Positions 36,113 to 45,258 of a stretch of 64,000 nucleotides of DNA are shown here, one piece after another; position 1 is the stretch's first letter, and every line of letters begins with the position of its first letter. The DNA is taken from positions 248,001 to 312,000 of the forward strand of contig NZ_JAUOEM010000004.1 in the NCBI RefSeq assembly GCF_030540875.1, read 5' to 3'. The notes under the pieces are model-generated. The model saw only the letters and a list, made by a program, of their open reading frames with translations, searched no databases and was not told the DNA's origin. This DNA is from Flavivirga amylovorans. Its GTDB lineage: Bacteria; Bacteroidota; Bacteroidia; Flavobacteriales; Flavobacteriaceae. Both the position numbers and the translations under genes were made by a program.

Positions 36113-36409
36113 ATGTCAAAATTTGGGGAACTTATAGATGTGGAAATTCCAGTTCTGTTAGATTTTTATACAGAATGGAATGATCAATCAACAGCGATGC
36201 ATCTTGTTTTAAGAGATGTAGCTGCGGCACTTGGAGATAAAGCTAAAGTGATAAAGATTGATGTCGAAAAGAACGAAGAACTTGCTGAAGCTTTAAGAGT
36301 TAAAACCTTGCCAACACTTATTATTTATAAGGATGGTGAGATGAAATGGCGCCAAAGCGGAGAGCAGGATGCCAATACACTTATAAGTATTATTCAGCAA
36401 TATGCTTAA
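36113..36409 (+). CDS. Thioredoxin-fold protein lacking the CxxC active site
   Basis: The protein has 98 residues, a complete thioredoxin fold by length and pattern: VLLDFYTEW, VIKIDVEKNEELAEALRVKT, and the cis-proline LPTLIIY (P67). Where thioredoxin has W-C-G-P-C, this protein has W22-N-D-Q-S26, so both catalytic cysteines are missing and it has no cysteine at all. It cannot be a normal disulphide reductase. A binding or chaperone role is more likely. It ends 2 bases before the convergent deacetylase gene. Confidence 0.9.
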   Translation: MSKFGELIDVEIPVLLDFYTEWNDQSTAMHLVLRDVAAALGDKAKVIKIDVEKNEELAEALRVKTLPTLIIYKDGEMKWRQSGEQDANTLISIIQQYA

Positions 36410-36411
36410 TA

Positions 36412-37080
36412 TCACATTGCTTGAAAGCTATAGCCTTTCTCGCTAAAGAATTCTAATGCTTTAGGTAACGTGTATTGCATATTTTTTGAGGCTTTTACAC
36501 TATCATGAAAAACAATAATACTTCCATTAGTTGCTGTATTGGTAACATTGTTTAAGCAAGTTTCCTTACTAACATTTCTGTCCCAATCAAAAGATAATAT
36601 ATCCCACATTATTATTTTATAACCTAATTCTATTAGCTCTTTTCCTTGTTTAGGTGTTATTTGTCCATAGGGTGGGCGAAATAGATTGATGATGGACGAT
36701 TGACGATTGACGATTTCAGAATTGTTATTTGAAGCTTGATTATTAATAATATCTTGAGCTTCTTCAATATTTCTTAAATAGTCTTTACTTTTAGTCTTCC
36801 AGCCCTTTATATGATTGTGAGTATGATTTCCAATGTTATGTCCTTCATTTAAGATGTTTTGAAAGATATCGGGGTGTTTTTTAATATTATTTCCAATACA
36901 GAAAAAAGTAGCTTTAGCGTTGTATGCTTTTAAAGTACTCAACACCCAATTTGTAATTTCGGGTGTTGGGCCATCGTCAAATGTTAGGTAAATAACTTTA
37001 TCTGTCGTAGGAATGTCCCAAATATAATTTGGGAACATTTTTTTTACGATTAAAGGTGTTTTAACAGGTGCTAAGGTCAT
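36412..37080 (-). CDS. NodB-type polysaccharide deacetylase
   Basis: The protein has 222 residues. Catalytic blocks are YLTFDDGP (D35, D36), HTHNH (H86, H90 as metal ligands), FRPPYG (R135 region), W159-D160 and IVFHDS. There is no signal peptide. It should remove acetyl groups from N-acetylated sugars of a cell-wall or surface polymer. A polar insertion at about 113-131, between the second and third motifs, contains NSEIVNRQSSIIN and is encoded by GAYGATTGACGATT-like repetitive DNA (about 36688-36720). It looks like an in-frame insert that left the catalytic blocks intact. Confidence 0.9.
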   Translation of the reverse strand: MTLAPVKTPLIVKKMFPNYIWDIPTTDKVIYLTFDDGPTPEITNWVLSTLKAYNAKATFFCIGNNIKKHPDIFQNILNEGHNIGNHTHNHIKGWKTKSKDYLRNIEEAQDIINNQASNNNSEIVNRQSSIINLFRPPYGQITPKQGKELIELGYKIIMWDILSFDWDRNVSKETCLNNVTNTATNGSIIVFHDSVKASKNMQYTLPKALEFFSEKGYSFQAM

Positions 37081-37093
37081 ACCTTATACCAGA

Positions 37094-40000
37094 TTAATTA
37101 GTGCTATCTATAGGTACAATACTATCTGTTGATGGTATATCTTTTTCAACTTTAGGTGCTAACTCTTCTTCAGGTTGATCACCATAAAAGTGTCTAAATG
37201 ATTTTAAATGGGTATTAAATATGTCACCTTCTTTTTCAGCAAATTCAATGTCATATTCAACCAAAACATCTATCAGTCCTTTATAACGTTGAATGTCCGT
37301 ATAAATTTCTTCAAACAAACGTTCTTGATTATCTGTTTTAAGGCTGCTATAGTAGCTTAAATTTTCTTGATATTTTTTAGCCACATCCATAAACAAACGC
37401 TGTGCTTTTTCTTTATTACCAACTTCGTAGTATGCACTAATGTAAGGTTCTAAAAGTGTGTAATATCCAAAATATTCAACAGGCATATTGTTCATCGCTA
37501 TGTCTGCTATCTCTTCAGCCTTATCTAATTTTTCTTCATTAATTAATTTTTCAATTAGCCTAGCTAAATTACCTCTGTAGGTTATGGAATTTTTACGAGT
37601 TTCAACATCATGGTAAATATCTGAACTACCACTATTGCCCCAATTCCATTTTTTTACTTTTTCGTACATAAGATCTGAATCTACACGTCCCATATCAAAA
37701 GGATTTGCTCTATCTACAGGTGTTCTAATAGGAACTAGTTTATAGCACATACCATCAAGTTGTAGGTAATCTTTCATCCAGATATAATCATCATCACCAA
37801 AGCTGCCTCCTGTAAAATATATAGGGCGTTTCCATTCGTTATTGGCAACAATATCGAGCATGAGTAATCTGTTTTTATAAAGCGCACCTCCTTTAATATT
37901 TATATCAATGTAAGGCACTATTTTACCTGCGTCTTCGGGTTTTACAATACCCGAATTTAAAGCATTCTGTTTATTTACAGGAATTCTTAAAAATTCGGTA
38001 GGTAAGTAGGTTGCATTTAAATCCTGACTTCTTACTTGAGAGAGATCAACACCCTTCTGTTGTAAAACATATTTGTATTTCGTTTTTGGGTTATCGCTAC
38101 CAACAAAATCTAAAAATTGTTTTACTTCTAAAGTGTCTTGTATAACAGGTTGTATTACTATATAATCATTAGTACCGTATTTATATAAATCGTGTGTTAG
38201 TTGGGATGGTACAGGATCACTTTCATATGCTTTACGCTTCATCTGGTCTATATACCAATCTGTTTGAAACAAACTGGTATTAACAACGCGTACGTCGGTT
38301 CTATAACCTTCAATTTCTTGAGCATACCAAAGGGCAAACGTGTCATTATCACCGATAGTAAATAAAATAGCATTTTCCGCACAAGAATCTAAATACTTTC
38401 TTGCCATAGCTTGGGCAGTATATTTCCCCGATCGATCATGATCATCCCAATTGTTGGCCGCTAAAATCCCAGGAACCAATATTAAGCAAACTACTGTGAT
38501 TATTGGTGCTGCTAATTGTTTTGGTAGATATGTCTTTAGTACATCAAAAATAGCATATACCCCAAAGCCAATCCAAAGAGCAAATACATAAAAAGACCCT
38601 ACAACCGAATAATCACGTTCACGAGGTTCAAAGGGACGTACATTGGTGTATACTTGAATAGCCAATCCTGTAAATAGGAAAAAAACGAGCATCGTCCAGA
38701 ATAGCTTTTTGTCTTTGTTAAATAAAAAGAAGAATCCCAAAAGACCTAAAATAAAAGGTAACAAATAATATGTATTTCGTGCCTTATTATTCTTAACATC
38801 GCTAGGTAAATTGTCTTGTGAAAAACCTAAAAGGATCTCATCTATAGGTTTTATACCAGTAATCCAATTTCCATGATTATCATAACGTCCTTGAATATCG
38901 TCCTGCCTTCCGGAAAAATTCCACATAAAATAGCGCCAGTACATATATCCTAGTTGGTATTCAAGCATGTAGGCTATGTTACTTCCAAGTGAAGGCTTTT
39001 CAATATCTATATAATCTTTAAATCGTTTTAGGAAATTATTATAATCTTCATAATCTACATTACCTTGAGCGACATTGTTTTTAAACTCTGAAACAGTTTT
39101 TCTCAATTGGTTTTCCATTTGATAATCGGGCTTTAACTTAAAGTTTAAAAACCCGGAAAACATCATATAGTTTTCGGCATGTTCTGCACTCCACATACGA
39201 GGTAAAATGGAAGCATGTTTTGAGTTGTAATTTTGTTTTGCGTTTTTGTAATCGTTTACGACGACATATTCACCTTTTGTTTCGTCTTTTTCATATTTAG
39301 GTTTATCGTCTATATATGGGTTATTCTCATCAAGGTAAGCGTATTGATCTGTGAACTGAGGTCCATAAAACAAGTGTGTTTCAGGATACTGTTCTAAGTT
39401 GTAATAAGCCAGTAACTCCCTGGCACTCGAAGGATTATTTTCGTTAATAACCACATCAGCATTAGCACGAATAGGAAGCATTAACCAAGTGGAAAACCCA
39501 ATAATTACAAAGGTTAAGCAAAGGATTCCCGTATTTAGATGGACGAAGTTTTTTTGTCTGGTGTAGCGTAATGCATAGTATATAATAGCTACCAATAATA
39601 AACCGGCGATTATAGATCCCGAATTGAAAGGTAAACCAATGGTATTCACAAAAAAGATTTCGAAAACACTAAAAATTTTAAGAATGTTAGGTGCTAAAAG
39701 TTTAAAAATGAATAATAAAACTGCTATTGAAACAACATTGGCAAGAATAAAGTTTTTAATAGTAATGGTTTTATAGTTTTTAAAATAATAAATAAGACCA
39801 ATAGTAGGAATCGTTAAGAGTCCCATAAAGTGAACTCCAAAAGATAACCCAATAACAAAAGCAATTAAGATAAGCCAACGATTGCCACGAGGTTTGTTCA
39901 TGTCTTGCTCCCAGCGTAAACCTAGCCAAAATAAAATAGCCATAATCAAAGTAGCCATCGCATATACTTCAGTCTCAACAGCATTAAACCAAAAAGAATC

Positions 40001-40405
40001 AGTAAATGTAAAAGCTAAACTACCAACCAAACCGCTTCCTAGAATAGCCATAGATTGGCTTTTATTAAGATCTTCATTATTACCAACCAGCTTTTTTAGT
40101 AATAAGGTAATGGTCCAAAACATAAAAAGAATAGTAAATGCACTAGATACAGCACTCATCATATTCATGACCCAGCCAATTTGTGAAGGCTCTAAAGCAA
40201 AAATTGAGAAAAAGGCTCCAAACATCTGAAATAAAGGAGCTCCTGGTGGATGTCCAACTTGTAATTTAGATGATGTTAAAATATATTCACCAGCATCCCA
40301 GAAACTTACGGTAGGCTCGACTGTTAGTGTGTAAGTGACGAGAGCAATTAAAAAAGAGAACCAGCCTAAAACAGTATTCCATTTTTTAAAGTTGAAATGT
40401 GCCAT
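37094..40405 (-). CDS. DUF2723 membrane glycosyltransferase-like protein
   Basis: ATG 40405 is used in preference to an upstream TTG and gives 1103 residues. The N terminus has about ten membrane helices with DUF2723 features (TVEPTVSFWDAGEYI with the early acidic residues, QVGHPPGAPLFQMFGAFF), resembling PMT/GT-C-type transferases with the active acidic residue in the first loop. A large soluble part follows, with a TPR-like C terminus (about 960-1080). GT-C proteins transfer sugars from lipid carriers at the outer face of the inner membrane; protein O-glycosylation is a reasonable inference. It lies 13 bases upstream of the deacetylase and may be co-transcribed. Confidence 0.88.
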   Translation of the reverse strand: MAHFNFKKWNTVLGWFSFLIALVTYTLTVEPTVSFWDAGEYILTSSKLQVGHPPGAPLFQMFGAFFSIFALEPSQIGWVMNMMSAVSSAFTILFMFWTITLLLKKLVGNNEDLNKSQSMAILGSGLVGSLAFTFTDSFWFNAVETEVYAMATLIMAILFWLGLRWEQDMNKPRGNRWLILIAFVIGLSFGVHFMGLLTIPTIGLIYYFKNYKTITIKNFILANVVSIAVLLFIFKLLAPNILKIFSVFEIFFVNTIGLPFNSGSIIAGLLLVAIIYYALRYTRQKNFVHLNTGILCLTFVIIGFSTWLMLPIRANADVVINENNPSSARELLAYYNLEQYPETHLFYGPQFTDQYAYLDENNPYIDDKPKYEKDETKGEYVVVNDYKNAKQNYNSKHASILPRMWSAEHAENYMMFSGFLNFKLKPDYQMENQLRKTVSEFKNNVAQGNVDYEDYNNFLKRFKDYIDIEKPSLGSNIAYMLEYQLGYMYWRYFMWNFSGRQDDIQGRYDNHGNWITGIKPIDEILLGFSQDNLPSDVKNNKARNTYYLLPFILGLLGFFFLFNKDKKLFWTMLVFFLFTGLAIQVYTNVRPFEPRERDYSVVGSFYVFALWIGFGVYAIFDVLKTYLPKQLAAPIITVVCLILVPGILAANNWDDHDRSGKYTAQAMARKYLDSCAENAILFTIGDNDTFALWYAQEIEGYRTDVRVVNTSLFQTDWYIDQMKRKAYESDPVPSQLTHDLYKYGTNDYIVIQPVIQDTLEVKQFLDFVGSDNPKTKYKYVLQQKGVDLSQVRSQDLNATYLPTEFLRIPVNKQNALNSGIVKPEDAGKIVPYIDINIKGGALYKNRLLMLDIVANNEWKRPIYFTGGSFGDDDYIWMKDYLQLDGMCYKLVPIRTPVDRANPFDMGRVDSDLMYEKVKKWNWGNSGSSDIYHDVETRKNSITYRGNLARLIEKLINEEKLDKAEEIADIAMNNMPVEYFGYYTLLEPYISAYYEVGNKEKAQRLFMDVAKKYQENLSYYSSLKTDNQERLFEEIYTDIQRYKGLIDVLVEYDIEFAEKEGDIFNTHLKSFRHFYGDQPEEELAPKVEKDIPSTDSIVPIDSTN

Positions 40406-40597
40406 ATATATCAATGTTTGTTTGGTTTGGCGAATTTAATAATAAATATGAAATGAGGCATAACTATTTAGTTAGTCTTAACATTAAAAAGAACACAAGA
40501 ATCACATTAGACAATAAAATAATAATTAGCTAACTGATAGTGTTTCAAGTGTTTTTTAAAGAAACGTAAAGTATTCTGAATTATTTTCAAAAAATAC

Positions 40598-40627
40598 TTG
40601 TAGAAATAAAACTTTGTGCTAAATTTG
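40598..40627 (+). promoter_or_regulatory. Promoter of tRNA-Gln
   Basis: CTTG (ending at 40600) is 19 bases upstream of TAAATTTG (40620-40627), matching the TTG-N19-TAnnTTTG pattern. The tRNA begins 18 bases beyond. Confidence 0.75.
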
Positions 40628-40644
40628 CATCCTCAATTACACAT

Positions 40645-40717
40645 TGGCCTATGGTGTAACTGGCAACACGTTGGTTTTTGGTACCAAAGAGTCTAGGTTC
40701 GAGCCCTAGTAGGCCAA
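40645..40717 (+). tRNA. tRNA-Gln (anticodon TTG)
   Basis: A 73-base tRNA with acceptor stem TGGCCTA/TAGGCCA, discriminator A, anticodon stem TTGGT/ACCAA with loop TTTTGGT (anticodon TTG), and T loop TTCGAGC. CCA is not encoded. Its last 17 bases plus five more recur at 40813-40834. Confidence 0.97.
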
Positions 40718-40727
40718 CATAAATTGA

Positions 40728-40759
40728 AGTCCTGATCTTGAAAAAGGTTAGGGCTTTTT
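40728..40759 (+). terminator. Intrinsic terminator of tRNA-Gln
   Basis: Positions 40728-40739 and 40744-40755 pair over 12 bp with some G-U pairs, followed by a T run (40755-40759). Confidence 0.8.
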
Positions 40760-41196
40760 GTTTTAAGAATAAAGTGTTTGGGCGAGAAGCCTGTCCTGAG
40801 AGCAGTCGAAGGGAGCCCTAGTAGGCCAACATAATTGTAAAACCTCAATCATTAACTTGATTGGTTTTTTTTGTTTTAAAAATCTTAAACTAGGTCTATC
40901 GTATCAATGAACTTGGAAGAGCCAACATGAATCGAGATTAGCTAAATTAGTTTTAGCTATTAATTAGTTGTGTAACTTAGATTTTTTTAGAAAAGAAATT
41001 GTTTTCAGAAGTTTATTTGGAATAGATATATCTTCTAATTATTTAACGGCTTTAATATTTACTTAATATTGATAAAGTTAAGATTGCATTAAGTTAAAAT
41101 TACAAACTTATAGTTTACATCAAAATAATTATGAGGTAATATTGAAAAAGCTTGTAATTCCTTTATTTACAGGATTAATTAATCCTTATAAATAAA
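40735..41196. other. 462-base gene-free stretch with tRNA-end relics
   Basis: No coding frame is supported. It holds the tRNA-Gln terminator, a dispersed-type repeat (about 40789-40812, CTGTCCTGAG...AGTCGAAGG), a second copy of the tRNA-Gln 3' end (40813-40834), a second hairpin with an 8-T run (about 40840-40870), and a degraded third copy around 40917-40936. From 40940 to 41196 it is plain AT-rich DNA upstream of the next gene. Confidence 0.7.
40813..40834 (+). repeat. Duplicated 3' end of tRNA-Gln
   Basis: The 22 bases GAGCCCTAGTAGGCCAACAT plus AA are identical to 40701-40722, which cover the T arm, acceptor strand and flank of tRNA-Gln. A terminator-like hairpin follows, as after the real tRNA. 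Confidence 0.85.
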
Positions 41197-44100
41197 ATGA
41201 AAAAAATTACTCTCATTGCTAGTTTTCTAGCGCTATCTTTTACAACATTACAAGGTCAAGACCTACAGTATTTGTCTGGTTATGATACAACCATGTCAGA
41301 TTCTGCAGAGACTGTTGCTCATGATGCAACTAACCAACAAGCCTTTCTTACTAATTCGTCAAATAATAGTTTTACAATAGTAGATATTAGTGATCCTACC
41401 ACCCCTGCATTGGTTAAGAATGTAGATTTATCAACTTATGGAGCTGGACCCAATTCCATTGCAATAAGCGGAAATGTGGTTGCTATAGCTGTCGAGGCTA
41501 GTCCTAAACAAGACCCTGGGAAAATAGTTTTTTTTGATTTAGACGGTATTTATGTAGATGAGATTACTGTTGGAGCATTACCAGATATGATAACCTTTAC
41601 ACCAAACGGTACTAAGCTGTTAGTGGCTAATGAAGGAGAGCCTTCAGATGATTATACTAATGACCCAGAAGGAACTATTGATGTTATAGATTTAAGCAGT
41701 GGTGTCATGTCTGCTACAACAACTTCAATTAATTTTAATAGTTATAATAATAAAAAGGTATCACTTCAAAATAAAGGCATTCGCATTTTTGGAAACAACG
41801 GTGCTGCAACAGTGTCTCAAGATTTAGAACCAGAATTCATAACGGTTATAGAAGATGGCACAAAAGCTTATGTAAATTGTCAGGAAAACAATGCCCTAGT
41901 TGTTTTAGATTTAACCAATAATACCGTTCTAGATATATTAGCTCTTGGTTATAAAAATCATCTATTAGGAACTCCAACAGTTGAAAGCTATGTTGTAAAT
42001 GAGTTAGCATCTAATTGGCCAGAATTAGGAACTCCTGTTTACGATGGAGGACAGGCTCCTGTGCTTTTAGGCGGATTTTCAGGATTGTTTTACGATGAGG
42101 CAAATTCAGATGCTACAGATTATGTGTTTTATGCAGTACCAGATAGAGGACCTAATGGAAGTACCGTTAGCAAATCTAGTGTTGTGCCAGCTGCATCGCA
42201 AAATTTAAGACCTTTTAAATTACCTAACTATCAAGGTCGAATAGCAAAGTTTACCTTAAATAAAGTAACAGGAGATATTACTTTAAACGATCAAATTCTA
42301 TTAACCAGAAAAGATGGAACGACGCCAATAACAGGTAAAGGGAATATTCCGGGATTTGATGAAGTTCCTGTAACCTTTACAGATGCATCTACCGCTTATG
42401 CAGATGCTGATTATATTGATGGTGCTTCAGAAGAATATCATGAGTTGACTTACGATGAATATGGAGGAGACTTTGAAGGTGTTTTAATAGATAAAAATGG
42501 TAATTTTTGGATGTGTGATGAGTACAGACCAGCACTTTATCAGTTTGATGCCACTGGAAAATTAATAGAACGCTATGTGCCATCCGGAACATCGTTATTG
42601 GGAACAACACCGCAAGCAGTAGGAACCTATGGAGCTGAAACGTTACCAGAAGTTTACTCTAAAAGAAGAGCAAATAGAGGATTTGAAGCTATTGCCTATG
42701 ATGAGGTGAATCATATTATATATGCATTTATTCAATCACCATTATATAATCCTTCTAGTGCTACTAAAAATAATTCGGATGTTATCAGAATCTTAGGAAT
42801 CAGTTGTGCTACAGGCGCTCCGGTTGAAGAATATGTGTATCTGTTAGAAAGGAATAAAGATGCTGGTTATGCATCATCAAGAGTAGATAAAATTGGCGAT
42901 GCTGTGTATACAGGGAATGGAAAATTTTTAGTTATAGAAAGAGATTCAGAAGGACCAGCCGTATCTACAGGTAAAAAGTATGTATACGAAATAGATATCA
43001 ATTTTGCTACCAATATTCTAAATAAGACCTTAACAGGAACTAAAGAATTAGAAGAGCTAACAGCCGATGAAATAGTTGCTCAAAATATTCAAGCAGTTCA
43101 TAAAACAAAAATGTTCAATTTGCCATCTATCGGTTATCAGGGCTCTGATAAAGCGGAAGGTATTGCGTTATTACCAAATAATGAAATAGCCATTATAAAT
43201 GATAATGATTTTGGCTTAGCTGGTGCAGGCATTACAGATTCTAGTGTGCTTGGAATCATTTCTTTTGCAAACGACTATGGTTTTGATGCTTCTAATAAAG
43301 ATGGCGCAATTAATATCAAAGAACATCCTACTTTAGGGATGTTTATGCCAGATGCTATTTCATCATATAAAGCAAACGGTATAAATTATATCGTAACAGC
43401 AAATGAAGGAGATGCTAGAGATTATGGTGGGTATTCGGAAGAAGAGCGTGTAAAGGATTTAACATTGAATGCGTCATATTATCCAAATGCCGCAACGCTT
43501 CAAACAGATACAGATTTAGGAAGGTTGAAAACAACAACGGCAACAGGCGATTATAATAACGATGGAACTATTGAGCAAATCTATTCTTATGGAGCTAGAT
43601 CATTTTCAATTTTTGATGAATATGGTAATTTAGTATTTGATAGTGCAGATGAGTTTGGACAAAAAATAAAATCTGAAGAGCCTGCATTATTTAACGAAGA
43701 CGAAGGAGATTTAGATGACAGATCTGATGATAAAGGAGGTGAGCCAGAAGCAATAGCAATAGGTGTCATTGATGGTAAAACTTATGCTTTTATTGGTTTA
43801 GAGAGGCAAAGTGCCATATTAATGTATGATATAACAGATCCTAATGATGTTGAGTTTATTACTTATTATAAATATAATAGAACAACAGGAGATACAGCTC
43901 CAGAAATTATAAAATTTGTGCCTGCAGCCGATAGTCCAAACTCTAAAAACTTACTTTTGGTAGGTTATGAGGTCAGTGGGTCGTTAGGAATTATTCAAAT
44001 TGATGATCAAGTGCTAAGCATAAGTGAGGTAGTTGCAAAAAATAGTTTCAAAATGTATCCGAACCCAGTTATTGATACAGATTTAAAATTCAACAAAACA

Positions 44101-44244
44101 ATCTCTGGAATTATTTATAACGTTAATGGACAGGAAGTAAAGCGATTTGAAAAGGAAACTTTTTTAAATATATCCGAACTAACTTCAGGACTATATATTA
44201 TAAAAACAAAAGAACAAGGCGTAAAGCGTTTTGTTAAATTATAA
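41197..44244 (+). CDS. T9SS-exported choice-of-anchor I / phytase-like protein
   Basis: The protein has 1015 residues with a signal peptide (1-20). Choice-of-anchor I beta-propeller segments (about 25-260 and 720-930, VAIAVEASPKQDPGKIVFFD, VTANEGDARDYGGYSEEERV) flank an inserted esterase-like-phytase domain (about 275-650, FYAVPDRGPNG, NFWMCDEYRPALYQFD). A type A sorting domain at the end (about 948-1015) reads FKMYPNPV ... SGLYIIKTKEQGVKRFVKL, which sends it through the type IX system to the surface. It probably cleaves phosphoesters such as phytate or nucleotides outside the cell, with calcium bound by its acidic loops (inferred). Confidence 0.85.
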   Translation: MKKITLIASFLALSFTTLQGQDLQYLSGYDTTMSDSAETVAHDATNQQAFLTNSSNNSFTIVDISDPTTPALVKNVDLSTYGAGPNSIAISGNVVAIAVEASPKQDPGKIVFFDLDGIYVDEITVGALPDMITFTPNGTKLLVANEGEPSDDYTNDPEGTIDVIDLSSGVMSATTTSINFNSYNNKKVSLQNKGIRIFGNNGAATVSQDLEPEFITVIEDGTKAYVNCQENNALVVLDLTNNTVLDILALGYKNHLLGTPTVESYVVNELASNWPELGTPVYDGGQAPVLLGGFSGLFYDEANSDATDYVFYAVPDRGPNGSTVSKSSVVPAASQNLRPFKLPNYQGRIAKFTLNKVTGDITLNDQILLTRKDGTTPITGKGNIPGFDEVPVTFTDASTAYADADYIDGASEEYHELTYDEYGGDFEGVLIDKNGNFWMCDEYRPALYQFDATGKLIERYVPSGTSLLGTTPQAVGTYGAETLPEVYSKRRANRGFEAIAYDEVNHIIYAFIQSPLYNPSSATKNNSDVIRILGISCATGAPVEEYVYLLERNKDAGYASSRVDKIGDAVYTGNGKFLVIERDSEGPAVSTGKKYVYEIDINFATNILNKTLTGTKELEELTADEIVAQNIQAVHKTKMFNLPSIGYQGSDKAEGIALLPNNEIAIINDNDFGLAGAGITDSSVLGIISFANDYGFDASNKDGAINIKEHPTLGMFMPDAISSYKANGINYIVTANEGDARDYGGYSEEERVKDLTLNASYYPNAATLQTDTDLGRLKTTTATGDYNNDGTIEQIYSYGARSFSIFDEYGNLVFDSADEFGQKIKSEEPALFNEDEGDLDDRSDDKGGEPEAIAIGVIDGKTYAFIGLERQSAILMYDITDPNDVEFITYYKYNRTTGDTAPEIIKFVPAADSPNSKNLLLVGYEVSGSLGIIQIDDQVLSISEVVAKNSFKMYPNPVIDTDLKFNKTISGIIYNVNGQEVKRFEKETFLNISELTSGLYIIKTKEQGVKRFVKL

Positions 44245-44265
44245 ACTCGATTAAAATATATAAGC

Positions 44266-44300
44266 AACCCTCAGCTAATAGTTGAGGGTTTGTTTTTTTT
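44266..44300 (+). terminator. Intrinsic terminator after the T9SS gene
   Basis: Positions 44266-44276 and 44280-44290 pair over 11 bp (AACCCTCAGCT/AGTTGAGGGTT), then GTTTTTTTT. Confidence 0.9.
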
Positions 44301-45123
44301 AAATCTTAAAAGTAATCACTGGACGTTTAGCGTGATTCACTAAGTCTTCACTAATACTGCCATTAAAAAAATGAGAGATGCCTTGTCTACCATGTGTACT
44401 CATACCAATTAAATCAGCATTTATAGACTGAGAAAAATTCATAATACCTTTTTCAATATTGATGTCATTATAAATGTTAATCGTATAATTTTTGAAATCG
44501 AAAGCGTCAACAAATGATGTCATTCTATGTTCCGATTTTTCAGAGGTGATAAATTTATTAGGCGTATTTACCATGAGTAAATGCATTTTAGCTTTTAAAA
44601 TGTTAGCAAAAGCAGTAGCTTTTTTATATGTTGCTTTACTTTCATCTTTAAAATCTGAAGCGAATACAAAATCATTAACTTTAAAAACCGTATGCTCATT
44701 TTTTATAACTAAAACAGGAGTTTTAGATGTGCGGACCACTTTTTCGGTATTACTTCCAATAAGCATTTCTTTTAAACCACTCACGCCATTAGATCCCATG
44801 ATAATTAAATCAATATCATGCTTTTTACAAAGATGAAACACACCTTTAAAAATTTCTTGAAACTCAACCGTTTCATGTATTGTTAAATCTTTTAGGTAGT
44901 CTTTGGTTTTTAATGCTTCAAACTTCTTGTGAGCCAGTTTCATAAAATAAATAGCTTCAGGTAAATGATTATAAGATCTTAAAGCATCAACCTCATGCAA
45001 TGGTATTTCAAGCATGTGCAGTAGGTAAATTTCACTATTATATTTTCTTGCTAATTGAGTAGCTACCTTTAACGCGTTTTCGGCTTGAGTAGAAAAGTCT
45101 GTAGGAACTAGTATTTTTTTCAT
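44299..45123 (-). CDS. Tandem-domain universal stress protein
   Basis: The protein has 274 residues and two UspA domains (about 1-140 and 148-274). The first has KILVPTDFSTQAENALKVA and the nucleotide-binding GSNGVSGLKEMLIGSNTEKV. The second is more divergent, ending STHGRQGISHFFNGSISEDL and RPVITFKI. Such proteins bind ATP and help cells survive stress by unclear means. It is transcribed leftward on its own. Confidence 0.92.
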   Translation of the reverse strand: MKKILVPTDFSTQAENALKVATQLARKYNSEIYLLHMLEIPLHEVDALRSYNHLPEAIYFMKLAHKKFEALKTKDYLKDLTIHETVEFQEIFKGVFHLCKKHDIDLIIMGSNGVSGLKEMLIGSNTEKVVRTSKTPVLVIKNEHTVFKVNDFVFASDFKDESKATYKKATAFANILKAKMHLLMVNTPNKFITSEKSEHRMTSFVDAFDFKNYTINIYNDINIEKGIMNFSQSINADLIGMSTHGRQGISHFFNGSISEDLVNHAKRPVITFKI

Positions 45124-45186
45124 AAAATAACAAGTAAGGTGTACCTAAATTTATGAAATATTCCTTTAGAAATCAATAAAATATTA

Positions 45187-45194
45187 TATATTTG
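45187..45194 (+). promoter_or_regulatory. -7 element for the rimP-nusA-infB operon
   Basis: TATATTTG matches TAnnTTTG exactly. It gives a leader of roughly 60 bases that contains the terminator-like hairpin at 45223-45248. No strong -33 element is seen. Confidence 0.55.
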
Positions 45195-45222
45195 CACCGT
45201 TGAAAGGCGAAATTTAAGAAAT

Positions 45223-45248
45223 GAGGGGACGGAAAGTCCCCTCTTTTT
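45223..45248 (+). terminator. Leader terminator (attenuator) before rimP
   Basis: GAGGGGAC (45223-45230) and GTCCCCTC (45236-45243) form a perfect 8-bp GC-rich stem with loop GGAAA, followed at once by TTTTT. It sits between promoter and rimP start, so transcription of rimP-nusA-infB should depend on readthrough, plausibly sensed through NusA. Confidence 0.75.
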
Positions 45249-45258
45249 ATACTAATAA

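Noticed and set aside
40406-40414. TTG start for the DUF2723 gene
   Set aside because: It adds only three residues, and the ATG at 40405 gives the expected cytoplasmic N terminus.
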